From NCBI RefSeq assembly GCF_020700235.1, contig NZ_CP085307.1:552503-616502 (forward strand): DNA of 64,000 nt. The letters run 5' to 3'. The translations under genes and the position numbers were made by a program. The notes beneath the pieces are model-generated. The model searched no databases. It was not told the DNA's origin and saw only the letters and a list, made by a program, of their open reading frames with translations. The stretch is from Haladaptatus pallidirubidus. Its GTDB lineage: Archaea > Halobacteriota > Halobacteria > Halobacteriales > Haladaptataceae. Position 1 is the first letter of the stretch; every line of letters starts with the position of its first letter. Shown piece by piece: positions 46,319-55,821 of this stretch.

Positions 46319-46777
46319 TTGCGTATTGGTTTGAATCGCTCGTATCATCCATTTCCTGATTCGGTGAGAGCAGAAGTAGCAACTTCTCCGAGTTCGTTTG
46401 TCACCGCGAATCCAAACGCTCGTCTACGATCTACTGCCCTGCCCTTCGCGTTGGTGCCCGTGAGGAAACAACATGAACGTGAAAAATATCCCGTCAGCCG
46501 AAGCGGAAGTCCTGGAGCGCCGGTACAGGAGTCGGCAGTGCTCCTAATCGAAGGCGTTTCGAGCGAAATCGATTGATTAGTAGAAAGGCCTACTTCGGGT
46601 TACTGCTGATCGCTCTTGTCGTCGATTCGCTTGTAATTTGAGAGGGCGGAAGTGACAAACCCGTCTGTAGGGAGTACGAGGATCTGCCAGGTAGCGAGCT
46701 ACCCGTATCTTTGCCCACTCACCAGTGTCTTGATCGAATCAGTTAGGTAGAAGTAGATCGCTGGGCAAGAGCCACTA
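46319..46777. other. Intergenic region with no supported gene
   Basis: The 459 bases lie between the par operon and the membrane protein. A short frame from 46319 is Arg/Ser-rich shadow. I see no repeat or RNA gene. Confidence 0.35.
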
Positions 46778-47968
46778 ATGTCTTCGAAACGGCGTCAACT
46801 GCGAGATGGTGGCACTCGAGGACGCTCCCAACAGCTTGGATTGATCCGATGGTTATCTATCCTCGTCCTCTTCGCGCTCACCCGGATTCCCGTTGTCTCC
46901 GCACATGGTGCGACTGCGACTGGAGGTCTCTCGCAGTGGCACGGAATCCTGCTTGTTTTCGGCGGAATTGTACTCCTTGGCGGTACCATTCTGTTTAAGC
47001 GGACTGATCGCATTTCGCCAACACTCGCACTCTCTGGCGTGTTCGTCGGACTCGTCGTGACTGCACTCGGGGCGATCCTCTTTGAAGCACTATCACCAGA
47101 AGTCACCTATTCAGCAGCTTCCATGCCTTTCCCGCGTTCGTGGTACCTTCCAATGGCCTTATCGGTCGGCTGCTTGATTATCGTGTCGAGCCTCGTCATC
47201 GGCTGGCTTCAATGGCCGACTCGCCCTCGCTACACCTTCCTTGGGATTCTAATGGGGTTGTGGATCGCATATCCTTACCTCATTCCTGGTCACGCCAATG
47301 ACTCGCATCCGCTTGGGTATGCTATTGTTTTGGGAACTCCCATCCTCGTCGGGTATGTCATATGGAAAGACGCAGGAAGTGTGCTTTATGCAGTCATGCG
47401 CGATCCGGTTGCTCGTTGGTTTGGAATCGGTGTTGGAGTTGTCGTCGCTCTATTCTTCATCTCTGTGACTGGCTATCTCTCGTTCTTTCCGGAAGAAGGC
47501 CTCCCGCACGAGCGCGTAATTGTTGTCCTCCCCGCGATCTACCAACTCGTGACATGGCCTACACTCGAAATATACCTCCCCCATATCCCTCTCTTTGTGG
47601 CGATTTCGCCTGGACAGCTTATTGTGGTCGGGTTATTGAGCACTCTGATTGGGCTAAATGCCGCTTTCATCGCCCGCCACTGGCGCGTTGAAGAGCGAGC
47701 CGGATTGACACAGAGTACCGCTGGTGCGGGTGCAATTGTGGGTTCGTGCACGTGCGGCTGCTGTGGGCCGCTCGTCGCCAAAGTCGCGGTGTTGGCAGCT
47801 GGCCCCTCTATCGCAGCCCCATTGTATTGGGTGTTCGTCGATACGGCCTCCCCGCTCAGCGCGCTGTTTATTGTTGCGAGCATCATCCTGTTTGCCGGAA
47901 GTCTCGTCTATTCGGTTGAAATGGCGCGTCAACCTGGTCAATCAGCGGCTATTGTCCCCGCTGATTAA
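46778..47968 (+). CDS. Polytopic membrane protein with a CTCGCC cysteine motif
   Basis: A 396-aa protein with about ten hydrophobic segments. After a signal-like first helix comes SAHGATATGGLSQWHGILLV. Near the end, GSCTCGCCGPLVAKVAVLAA holds four Cys at a helix start. I do not know the family. The four-Cys cluster and the nearby ars genes suggest a role with metals, thiols or arsenicals, but this is inference from place. No known arsenite pump motif (ArsB, Acr3) is seen. The upstream gap has no obvious promoter. Confidence 0.6.
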   Translation: MSSKRRQLRDGGTRGRSQQLGLIRWLSILVLFALTRIPVVSAHGATATGGLSQWHGILLVFGGIVLLGGTILFKRTDRISPTLALSGVFVGLVVTALGAILFEALSPEVTYSAASMPFPRSWYLPMALSVGCLIIVSSLVIGWLQWPTRPRYTFLGILMGLWIAYPYLIPGHANDSHPLGYAIVLGTPILVGYVIWKDAGSVLYAVMRDPVARWFGIGVGVVVALFFISVTGYLSFFPEEGLPHERVIVVLPAIYQLVTWPTLEIYLPHIPLFVAISPGQLIVVGLLSTLIGLNAAFIARHWRVEERAGLTQSTAGAGAIVGSCTCGCCGPLVAKVAVLAAGPSIAAPLYWVFVDTASPLSALFIVASIILFAGSLVYSVEMARQPGQSAAIVPAD

Positions 47969-48340
47969 AACGCGCAAAGACTGGTTCGGCTGGTGCTTTG
48001 AAGTGATGCTTTTTGAGGAAATCTTAACAAACGTTCACCAGAACGAGGTTTTTACTAGCGAATCTCTTCTGTCTATTTGATTGACAATATTTATCTAAAT
48101 AATGAGTTAAACATGTTCGAATGGTGTTGATCAGCGTTCATCTTTACCGCCATTGGCGACGGAGGCCTTCGCATCTAGGGATTCAACATCAAGCCCGTTG
48201 TCAGTTTGGTCGACAGTCTAGATTACGATTTATTCTGATTATCGATCTTATGGCTTGTGTTGAGTCTTCGCTCGATACGAGTACTATAGACATTTTCACA
48301 ACGACTATGTCATCTGTGAGGTGATTTCTCATCTCCTCCA

Positions 48341-48777
48341 ATGGCACCAGAATTCGGCTCCCTTGCTCGAACGGTATCGGTACAGTATCATGAAGCTGCC
48401 CTCCCAGTCCACGATCAATCTCATGCCAAGCGAGTCCACGATTTGGTGATCCGGTTAGCAACGTAAGCAACACCGTTGAGAGACGCTCTTTTGGCAGCAG
48501 CATAGTTACGCGATATCGGTCGGCCACGAGAACGAGTGGGGAAATCGACGATCACGCCAGATGGGGCGCAGCAAAAGCAGCGGAGCTACTGGAGCTCGAG
48601 GAGGTGCCACCAAACCAGATCGATGCAATTAAACACTGTATTCGAACACGATATCCGGTCGAGTTCACTGGAGCCAGAAACTACCGAGGCAAAAATCGAA
48701 GCCGTGGTCGTTTGACGGTAGTGCAACTCTTCAGTAGTCAACCCACACGCCAGAAGAAAGCGACAGACAAGTGCTGA
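48341..48777 (+). pseudogene. HD-domain phosphohydrolase relic
   Basis: The plus strand reads MAPEFGSLARTVSVQYHEAA, LPVHDQSHAKRVHDLVIRLA, a TAA, further codons with a TAG, LRDIGRPRE, then after a frame change GEIDDHARWGAAKAAELLEL and EEVPPNQIDAIKHCIRT. H..DH, RDIG (for HD-IG) and DDHARWGA fit the haloarchaeal HD-domain phosphohydrolase family. Two stops, a frameshift and the change HD to RD make it dead. Confidence 0.65.
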
Positions 48778-48802
48778 AAGTCATAGCAAGAACCGTGAGC
48801 CG

Positions 48803-49252
48803 CTAAGAAAGGTGCTTTCTCATGCACGTTGCTGTCGTGGGACAGAGATCGTGAAACTCGCTCGTCTGTTGAATCGCAGGTGGTGCGTCTTCCCGTCGAA
48901 TTCTGTCAAAACCGAGATTTGCAAAGAATGATTCAGCGGTTGTCGTGAGTAGATACAGTTCTGTTACGCCACGAGTGGCTGCCTGCTCGAACAGCTGGTG
49001 GCACAGTAATTGACCGTATCCCTGCCCCTGTTTCGCAGGTTCGATCACCACGGAGCGAAGCAGCGCGACTGACTCAAAACATTCGAGACCACCAACGCCG
49101 ACTCGGGTGGTATTGACAGAATACACGTAGAGGCAGTCTTGTTTTGTTGTGATATCGTCTGTTGGTAGATCCTGCTTATCAAGGAGATGACGAACGTACT
49201 CAAGGCGATCTTCGGTCACAGGTAGCAGTTGTCCGCGTTTGTCTGGGTTCAT
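48803..49252 (-). CDS. arsN2: ArsN2-like GNAT acetyltransferase
   Basis: A 149-aa GNAT-family N-acetyltransferase. The acetyl-CoA loop is VVIEPAKQGQGYGQLLCHQL, followed by ELYLLTTTAESFFANLGFDR. The end, LCPTTATCMRKHL, holds Cys pairs. It fits ArsN2 proteins that acetylate arsinothricin-type arsenicals, and it lies next to arsM and arsR. I chose the ATG at 49252; the longer frame overlaps arsM. Other GNAT substrates cannot be ruled out. Confidence 0.8.
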   Translation of the reverse strand: MNPDKRGQLLPVTEDRLEYVRHLLDKQDLPTDDITTKQDCLYVYSVNTTRVGVGGLECFESVALLRSVVIEPAKQGQGYGQLLCHQLFEQAATRGVTELYLLTTTAESFFANLGFDRIRREDAPPAIQQTSEFHDLCPTTATCMRKHLS

Positions 49253-49277
49253 AGTGGTCTCACCGAAGCAACCTCGT

Positions 49278-50105
49278 TCACTGCGATGGTTTTCGACCTT
49301 CAATTGCCGCTGAGACGATATACTCACTCAAATCGCGACTGTCGTCCCACTCTCGAATGAATTCGTCGCTCTCTTCTTTAGGGGTGATATGGACGTCTTC
49401 AAATCCAGTATCTGCAAGCATCGTCTGCAGCGACTCAATCGTCGCCGCACCCGCGATACAGCCCGTGAGTGATTCGATATCGTTGCGGGTCTCAGCGGGG
49501 AACTGTGCAGTCATCACAACGTCAGAAATCGCGAGGCGACCACCGGGACGCAGAACGCGATACGCCTCGCGGAAGACTTGTGGCTTGTCCGGCGAGAGGT
49601 TAATCACGCAATTTGAGATAATGACGTCGACGCTATCATCCGCTACGGGAAGATGTTCGATTTCGCCGAGTCGGAACTCCGCGTTGCTCACATCGTTCTT
49701 TTCGACATTCGCTCGTGCACGTTCGATCATTTCTGGGGTCATATCGACTCCAATAACCTGCCCTTCTTCATCTACTTCAGCAGCGGCGAGGAAGCAATCG
49801 AATCCGCCACCAGAACCGAGGTCGAGGACCGTTTCGCCGACTTTGAGTGACGCGAGGGCGTTGGGATTTCCACAGCCAAGCCCAAGATTGGCTCCCTCGG
49901 AAATTGAATCGATTTCGTCGGGCGTGTAGCCGAGTTGCTTTGTTCGATCGCCGAGGTCGGTATCGTCACAGCAGATGAGCGAATCGTTACAACAACTCGA
50001 TTCGTCGGTTGCGATGGTTCCGTATCGCTCCCGAACCGCTCGTCGTTGGGTTTGGGCATCTATTGACGATTTATTATCATGCTCGGAGTTGGTCGTGTTA
50101 CTCAT
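49278..50105 (-). CDS. arsM: Arsenite S-adenosylmethionine methyltransferase ArsM
   Basis: A 275-aa class I methyltransferase. The SAM motif is VLDLGSGGGFDCFLAAAEV. Conserved Cys lie in SCCNDSLICCDD (N-terminal), ISNCVINLSPDKP and SLTGCIAGAA; these bind As(III) in ArsM. It methylates arsenite to mono-, di- and trimethyl forms. It overlaps the arsR1 end by 8 bases, so translation is coupled, and precedes arsN2 by 25 bases. The three genes form one operon, with ArsR1 the probable repressor. Confidence 0.95.
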   Translation of the reverse strand: MSNTTNSEHDNKSSIDAQTQRRAVRERYGTIATDESSCCNDSLICCDDTDLGDRTKQLGYTPDEIDSISEGANLGLGCGNPNALASLKVGETVLDLGSGGGFDCFLAAAEVDEEGQVIGVDMTPEMIERARANVEKNDVSNAEFRLGEIEHLPVADDSVDVIISNCVINLSPDKPQVFREAYRVLRPGGRLAISDVVMTAQFPAETRNDIESLTGCIAGAATIESLQTMLADTGFEDVHITPKEESDEFIREWDDSRDLSEYIVSAAIEGRKPSQ

Positions 50106-50472
50106 GGGATGTTTGTCGAATTGTATCGAGTGCGTTCAGGAGCGTTTCAGCTGGTTCCGTTGTCTCGTAGTATCGCCATCGCCCCTCCTTTCGACGAGTG
50201 ACGAGCCCATCCGTGTGCAGGCGCGAGAGTGCGTGGCTGACGGCACTTTGACTCACACCGAGCGATGGTGCGAGTTCACAGACGCAGATACCATCATCAC
50301 TCGCGGCGATAAGCCGGAGCGCTTCGTATCGGGTATCGTTCGCCGTTGCCGAGAGAAGCGTAACGTCGTCTCGGAGCTCGCTCTCTGATAGGTACTGCTC
50401 TGTTGCACAACAGCCTCCTTCTATCGGTTGCTGAGTGTCGGACACCGATCGCGTTGATTGTTCGCCATTCAT
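50098..50472 (-). CDS. arsR: ArsR-family repressor, first copy
   Basis: A 124-aa winged-helix metalloregulator. CVCEL at DDGICVCELAPSLGVSQSAV is the ArsR metal box (Cys-x-Cys), inside the recognition helix region, followed by VSHALSRLHTDGLVTRRKEG. Another Cys pair, GGCC, lies near the N-terminus. It heads the arsR-arsM-arsN2 operon and should release DNA when arsenite binds. Confidence 0.93.
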   Translation of the reverse strand: MNGEQSTRSVSDTQQPIEGGCCATEQYLSESELRDDVTLLSATANDTRYEALRLIAASDDGICVCELAPSLGVSQSAVSHALSRLHTDGLVTRRKEGRWRYYETTEPAETLLNALDTIRQTSHE

Positions 50473-50612
50473 CTGAACACACTCTCATATGAAGGTCTGA
50501 TCATATAATTGTTGCGGTGAACACGCTCGCCCGACTATGGGAGATCAAAATCAGACAGTTCCGATTCTGTACTACGATTTGCCCGAAGAAGAGAGGTATC
50601 GACGAACGCCTG

Positions 50613-51005
50613 TTAGTCCGGTTTCGTGCCGTCGAGTGCAACGAGAAGGGCTGTTGCACGTCCGGTGGCTCGATACTTTCGCCATTTCCCATCCTTGCGC
50701 CTCGTGACGAGTCCTGCCTTCGTCAAGTCCGACAGTGCGTGGCTGATCGCGCTTTCGCTGACGTCGAGCAGCGGTGAGAGCTCACAGACACAGAGTTCGC
50801 CATTGGCTGCGTGAAGTAATCGCACGATCTTGTAGCGCGTTTCATTTGCGAGTGCAGAGAGGACTTGCACGTCAGATTCGAGCGTCGTTTCATCCGTCTG
50901 TGCACCGAGTATTTCGAGTTCTTCGACGCGTTGTTCGACGTCTTCATCACAGCACTCCCCGAGTTCGTCGCTGAGATAGCGCCGAAGTCGGTCGTTGGTT
51001 GCCAT
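50613..51005 (-). CDS. arsR: ArsR-family repressor, second copy
   Basis: A 130-aa winged-helix regulator with the same CVCEL metal box (GELCVCELSPLLDVSESAIS) and an N-terminal CC pair (DELGECCDEDVEQRVEELEI). I chose the ATG at 51005; the longer frame adds MKCLLKCIA, which is not typical. The gene is divergent from arsC, about 295 bases away, and lies behind arsR1 on the same strand (140-base gap). It probably controls arsC or its own promoter. Confidence 0.92.
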   Translation of the reverse strand: MATNDRLRRYLSDELGECCDEDVEQRVEELEILGAQTDETTLESDVQVLSALANETRYKIVRLLHAANGELCVCELSPLLDVSESAISHALSDLTKAGLVTRRKDGKWRKYRATGRATALLVALDGTKPD

Positions 51006-51299
51006 TGCAATACACTTTAGCAAACACTTCAATAAGGGTTCTGGAGTCCAAAGCTCGGTACAGATCTATTGAATTGGCTCTCTTAGATGCCTGTTTCTTC
51101 CGTGGTTATCTGCCGCTTTTCATCCTCGGTAGTCAGTGCTGTAGATTTTCGAAGACTGTCTTCCCGTTTGAATTCGTCCACTACTACTATTGTGAGATAC
51201 TGTGACGTCGATACGAGACTGTCTTCTCAGTGTTTTTATGTTCCGAATATGGCTCTTAGCTTCGAAACATTAATAGAAGGGTTGTTCAATTATTCATTC

Positions 51300-51743
51300 A
51301 TGGGTCAGCAGACGTCTACCCAGACGATTCGGGTCGCCTTTATGTGTGTGCAGAATGCCGGTCGGAGCCAGATTTCAACAGCATTTGCGGAGCGAGAACG
51401 TGAACGACGTGAACTTAAAGATAACGTAGAAATCCTCACCGGAGGAACCTGTCCTGCAGATCACGTCCACGAGACCGTTGTTGAGGTCATGGACGAAGCG
51501 GAATTCGATCTCTCAGGTCGGATGCCACGAGCCATCACGACTGACGAACTTGAGTCGTGTGACTACGTCGCGACGATGGGATGTTCGACGCTTGAACTCG
51601 ATACGTCGGCAGATGTCGACGTTCGTGATTGGGCGCTTGCCGATCCCGATGGTCAGAAGCTCGATCACGTTCGTGAGATTCGCGACGAAATCGAACAGCG
51701 GGTGATTGCACTATTCGATGAGATTGAAGCAGACCTTGAATGA
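51300..51743 (+). CDS. arsC: Arsenate reductase of the low-molecular-weight phosphatase type
   Basis: A 147-aa protein whose CVQNAGRSQ (Cys16 to Arg22) is the phosphate-binding loop shared by LMW phosphatases and thioredoxin-linked ArsC. GGTCPADHVH and the C-terminal GCSTLEL and DWALADPDG follow. ArsC reduces arsenate to arsenite. I chose the ATG at 51300; the longer frame upstream is non-coding. It is divergent from arsR2 and not in an operon with an arsenite exporter. Confidence 0.88.
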   Translation: MGQQTSTQTIRVAFMCVQNAGRSQISTAFAERERERRELKDNVEILTGGTCPADHVHETVVEVMDEAEFDLSGRMPRAITTDELESCDYVATMGCSTLELDTSADVDVRDWALADPDGQKLDHVREIRDEIEQRVIALFDEIEADLE

Positions 51744-52013
51744 GTGGCGTGATGTGGTCGGCGAGGGGCGAGATGGGACGTTTTCTGAAGATTCAATCGC
51801 TTAAGCCGAGATCTGTCCTGGTCATTCTCAACTTCCACAGCCTCGGAGGATAGAATTGATGAGTGACTTATTTCCGTTATGATCTGGTGTGAATGTACCG
51901 TTCTGTAGGAATACGAATTTCGAACAGCCAGTTGGTGCGAATATTCCGTTGGTGACAGCCAGATCTGTATTAATATCGAGGCACGAATCGATATGCCGCT
52001 TTAGGCTCGTTTC

Positions 52014-52394
52014 TCACTTCGCGTGGCTGACAATGGAGCGGAAGCCGCCGTAAGTCATACGTTCCGGGTCGTGGGGCATCTCCTCATCGAGGTTTTCTGC
52101 ATCCATTGCGGGATCCTCCATCACCTTCGCGTTCACTTCGTCGCGGTGCTCCCGAGACTCGTACACGATGAACGAGAAAACAACCGATTCGTCCTCCCCG
52201 GTTTCGGTAAGCTGTGGGAAAGTCCGTATCGTCATGCCGTCCATGTCGGGCTCCATGTCGTCTCCGACCCCTTCGAAGTACTCAAGCGCGCCGTGTTTGA
52301 CCCAGAGCTTTCCGGCCTCGTCGGCCATTTCGCGGTAGGCATCAATCTTATCGTTCGGGACAGGGAGAACGTATCCATCGACGTATTGTTCCAT
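52014..52394 (-). CDS. DUF1428 family protein
   Basis: A 126-aa protein of the DUF1428 family (dimeric alpha-beta barrel fold): MEQYVDGYVLPVPNDKIDAY, then FEGVGDDMEPDMDGMTIRTF, and PHDPERMTYGGFRSIV at the end. Function unknown. The ATG at 52394 gives the family start; an in-frame ATG three codons upstream (52403) is possible. It stands alone. Confidence 0.85.
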   Translation of the reverse strand: MEQYVDGYVLPVPNDKIDAYREMADEAGKLWVKHGALEYFEGVGDDMEPDMDGMTIRTFPQLTETGEDESVVFSFIVYESREHRDEVNAKVMEDPAMDAENLDEEMPHDPERMTYGGFRSIVSHAK

Positions 52395-52622
52395 AACGTA
52401 CATGTGGATAAAGTAACAGATTATATACTCTTTGACCAACCGAAATCTATCCGTAGACACTGCCCCGTTGGTCAATATACTGTCACGATCTTGTAGGATG
52501 ATTTTAATGCGTGGTTCATTTTCAGGCTTGTTGAGATTGAGTCAACCGATCATCGAATATGTATGTAGAGCAAAGATATTAATAAATTCCATAGGTTAAG
52601 AAGGTTGATTGAGGGGGTCAGT

Positions 52623-53045
52623 CTATTCTTCGATTCTGAATTCAGGATTCCAAACAACTTCCCATAAGTGGTCGTCAGGATCTTTAAACTGCCCTGAATA
52701 GCCGCCCCAGACACGATTTCGAGGTGAGTCTGCGATCTCAGCTCCAGCATTTTCTGCTGCCATCATTATTATTTCGACTTCTTCTTTCGACTCAACATTG
52801 TAGTCGAGGGTGAATTCCGCTGAACTAGTCACCGCTCCATCAATATTCGCGTCTTCCGCAATTTGATCTTTCGGATAGAGTGCGAGCTGAAAGCCATTGT
52901 TCAATGTGAAGAAAGCAACATCTCCACCTTTGAATTCGGTCCTGACGATACCTTCAGTCGGTCAACCTAACCCATCATGATAAAAGGTGGGTGATTCTTC
53001 AAAATCGCCGACCCCCAATGAAATAACGGTAATCCGTGGTTCCAT
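52623..53045 (-). pseudogene. VOC/glyoxalase-fold protein with an internal TGA
   Basis: One minus frame reads MEPRITVISLGVGDFEESPT, FYHDGLG, a TGA, PTEGIVRTEFKGGDVAFFTL, NNGFQLALYPKDQIAEDANI and onward to PDDHLWEVVWNPEF before the final stop. The family has Trp at the TGA site (GLGW), so a single TGG to TGA change explains it. Apart from that codon the 140-codon gene is intact, so the break is recent. Substrate unknown. Confidence 0.8.
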
Positions 53046-53635
53046 AGTCAGAATAGTTGGGCTCAAGCCAAAAATATATTTGCGACGGCGCTACCCCGAT
53101 TCGGGAAGTGAGCAGTTCGTCTCCTGTATTGAGCGATCTCAGTGCTCCTCCTTGATCCAGAGAGAACGTTCGGTTTTAGTCACCCTCCGAAACTGTGGGA
53201 TCTTCTGGAGGATGCGGAAGTTGCGACTGGCCTTCTCAAAGCATATGGGTTTGTGATGTCTGGGTTAGAGTTGTTTTTAGAGATGTATCTTGTAAAGCGG
53301 TTGTTCAGTAGACATTCGAACTGCTTGCTGTTGCTTCTGCTACCTACTAGAGAAGTTGGCAGAATCGGGCTGAATACAAGGCGCGTATCTTGCATGAAAT
53401 CTTATCCAGTTCAGATTATTCGAATCGGCCGATAACGGTCAGTCACTGAGTATTGTTCGGTTCGATCAGTCCTATATCATACACGGAATCGGCGATAATG
53501 GGTTGGGCTACCTCGAACCCCCGGGACATGAGCGTTTAGCCCTCATCCGTTTGGCGAATGAATTCGCCGAGAAGCTCCCTGGAATGGTAGTTAAAGTTAC
53601 CAGTATCGCAGATCCCGACACGATTGGCTTGGGAG
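53046..53635. other. Region with two coding-like plus-strand fragments
   Basis: Around 53142-53290 a plus frame reads HPPKLWDLLEDAEVATGLLK then AYGFVMSGLELFLEMYLVKR. At 53430-53640 another reads IHGIGDNGLGYLEPPGHERL, then ALIRLANEFAEKLPGMVVKV and TSIADPDTIGLG, and runs into the end of the flavin oxidase gene on the other strand. Neither has a usable start, and I recognise neither. They may be tails of lost genes. Confidence 0.3.
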
Positions 53636-55018
53636 TCAGCCCGACGGCTGGATGTTCTGGTTCATGTGTAACACGTTCTCCGGATCCCACTCGTTTTTCA
53701 GTTCGACGAGGCGATCGTAGTTCTCGCCAAAGGCGTCCTTCACGTCGTCGTCCTGCCCCAGGTAGTTCGCGTAGATCCCCTCCGTCGAGTACGGTCGCAC
53801 CATCTCGTAGATGTCCTTGGCCCAGCCCATCATCGCCTCGTCGTCGGCCGGATCCGTCCACCCGACCCCGATGCCTACGTTGTACGCCGCGTCCCGGTGT
53901 GGGAAAGCCGCCTCGGTGGGCCCGACCCGGGCGACGGCACCGCCCATTGACTCGAACCAGACGCTCGAGAACGAATTGGGGAGGGCATTGATCGCATCGA
54001 CGAGCGTGTCTATGAGCTCGTCGGAGAGCTCCTCGATGTACACCGATTTGCCGTAGTAGCGCAAGCCTGGCTGGCCCTCGTCGGAGGTCGCCTTGAACGC
54101 GGTGTACGGCATTGGCTCAACGATCGGGAGGACCGGCTCCCCCCACGAAGTGAGCGGCTCCAACGCGGCTCGACCGACGTCGATTTTACCCGACCAACAA
54201 CCGATGAACACGATGCCTGTCTCGCCCTGATGCTCTTCGGGGAAGGGCTCCATCGGCGGAATGGTCATGATCATCGGGAAACAGGTGAACTCGTCGGGCG
54301 CGTCGACCATGAAGTCTCGGAACATCTGAAGCGCCTCGCCGGCGACCTCGAACAGATGGAAAATCTGGACGGTGAGCACCTCGGGGCCGATCTCGTGGAG
54401 ATGGAATTCGAACTCGGTTACCACGCCGAAGTTGCCGCCACCGCCGCGCAAACCCCAAAGGAGGTCGGGGTGTTCTGACTCGCTCGCCCGGACGACCTCG
54501 CCGTCGGCCGTGACAACCTTGGCGCCGATGAGATTGTCGCACGTGAGGCCACAGTTGCGCATGAGCCAGCCGATGCCGCCACCGAGAGTCAGGCCACCAA
54601 TGCCGACCTCGGGGGACCCCCCCGTGGTCACGGAGAGTCCATGGGGCTGCGTGGCCGCGTCGAGATCCTTGACCAGCGCGCCGCCCCCGACGCGGGCCTT
54701 CCTCGCGTCAGGATCGATCGTGACGTCGTTCATCTGTGAGAGATCGATGACGAGGCCGTCGTCGACAATGGCCATTCCGGCGGAGCTGTGGCCGCCCGCC
54801 TTCACACTAAGGGGTATATCGGTTTCACGGGCGTAGGTGACCGCGGCCACCACGTCGTCAGTGTCAATACATTGCGCGATCAGCCTCGGATGTCGGTCGA
54901 TCATGCCGTTGAACACCGTTCGCGCATCGTCGTATCCGTCTTCGCCCGGCTTCAGGAGTTCTCCGGTGAGGCGCTGAGCGAATGCCTTTTGCCTGTCTAC
55001 ATCGTCGGGTGCTGTCAT
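53636..55018 (-). CDS. BBE-type FAD-linked oxidase
   Basis: A 460-aa berberine-bridge-enzyme-like oxidase. PLSVKAGGHSSAGMAIVDDG holds His77, and WLMRNCGLTCDNLIGAKVVT holds Cys160; together they fit the bicovalent FAD sites of this family. GLRGGGGNFGVVTEFEFHLH and the C-terminal GENYDRLVELKNEWDPENVL are also typical. It oxidises a sugar, alcohol or other small molecule with O2; the substrate is unknown. The gene is much richer in G and C than its flanks, so it may have arrived separately. Confidence 0.92.
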   Translation of the reverse strand: MTAPDDVDRQKAFAQRLTGELLKPGEDGYDDARTVFNGMIDRHPRLIAQCIDTDDVVAAVTYARETDIPLSVKAGGHSSAGMAIVDDGLVIDLSQMNDVTIDPDARKARVGGGALVKDLDAATQPHGLSVTTGGSPEVGIGGLTLGGGIGWLMRNCGLTCDNLIGAKVVTADGEVVRASESEHPDLLWGLRGGGGNFGVVTEFEFHLHEIGPEVLTVQIFHLFEVAGEALQMFRDFMVDAPDEFTCFPMIMTIPPMEPFPEEHQGETGIVFIGCWSGKIDVGRAALEPLTSWGEPVLPIVEPMPYTAFKATSDEGQPGLRYYGKSVYIEELSDELIDTLVDAINALPNSFSSVWFESMGGAVARVGPTEAAFPHRDAAYNVGIGVGWTDPADDEAMMGWAKDIYEMVRPYSTEGIYANYLGQDDDVKDAFGENYDRLVELKNEWDPENVLHMNQNIQPSG

Positions 55019-55347
55019 CGCATTTGCCTCCGTGTGACGGCGAGGTAGGCAATGCTAGCGGCCTGATGGAAGAATAGTCTAAGCACAACTGACATACTTG
55101 AGGATCATTAATAAGTGTTATCTGCTCTAATCAATCCCTTCCGACATGCCGAGAAAGCATTGGTAAATAGTAATAGTGAATTGACAGAAAGTTCGAACAC
55201 CTGTTGAGCTGTTGTCACGATACAGCATAGACAAAATCAACGACAGCTTGGCGCTGACTTCAACCTCTGTATTCAGCACATCATTTCTGATAGCGATCAG
55301 TGAAATAGAGAGGCGTTCTGGTAACGTCCTCAACTGTACGCGAGCCC

Positions 55348-55376
55348 AAAAGTTGAGACTAGTGTACTCAATGCAT
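55348..55376 (+). repeat. 29-base hairpin repeat, copy 1
   Basis: Begins AAAAGTTGAG and ends CTCAATGCAT; TTGAG and CTCAA can pair. Copies 2 and 3 lie at 55528 and 60564 and have the same length. A mobile-element end or MITE remnant is possible. Confidence 0.6.
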
Positions 55377-55527
55377 GAACAGACAGACGAGGCTATGTTG
55401 AAATCCTCCTGGAGTGATCCCGTCGTGAAACAGCTCTCGGTGGATGTAGGTATCGATCAGTTCTCCTTGTGCACCGGTGTCGAAGTGTTATCCCCAATTA
55501 CGAGGGATTCAGTACCAAAGCTCGTGC

Positions 55528-55556
55528 ATAAGTTGGGACCGCTACTCTCAATGCAT
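55528..55556 (+). repeat. 29-base hairpin repeat, copy 2
   Basis: Begins ATAAGTTGGG and ends CTCAATGCAT. One of the pairing bases differs from copies 1 and 3 (TTGGG in place of TTGAG). It lies 180 bases after copy 1 in the same orientation. Confidence 0.6.
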
Positions 55557-55821
55557 AGCGAAGATCCGTAACTACGCTAAACAAACGAATCGTTCATGAG
55601 TTCTTCATATCCTTAACAGATCTCAAAGTGAGTAATACGACCTATTGAGTACTCCGAGGTGGTGGAAACTCGGATGAAGGGGGCTACGGAATCGAAGACT
55701 ACTGCAAGTTGGACTCAGGTTGTAGTGTGATACACCCGTGTGGTGTCGACTGTTCATGCTATTAAATATAGAACTATGTTTCTGTGCGGAATCATTCTGC
55801 TTCCAGTAGTAGTCTATTTTA

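Larger units (their letters stand above)
55019..55821. other. Gene-poor region of 800 bases with two hairpin repeats
   Basis: No supported gene. A frame from 55212 has no family signal and crosses both repeats at 55348 and 55528. The last 60 bases are AT-rich and probably hold the promoter of the alpha/beta hydrolase. Confidence 0.35.

Noticed and set aside
55212..55571. A 119-codon ORF crossing two hairpin repeats
   Set aside because: No protein family signal, and the repeats interrupt it. It is unlikely to be translated.
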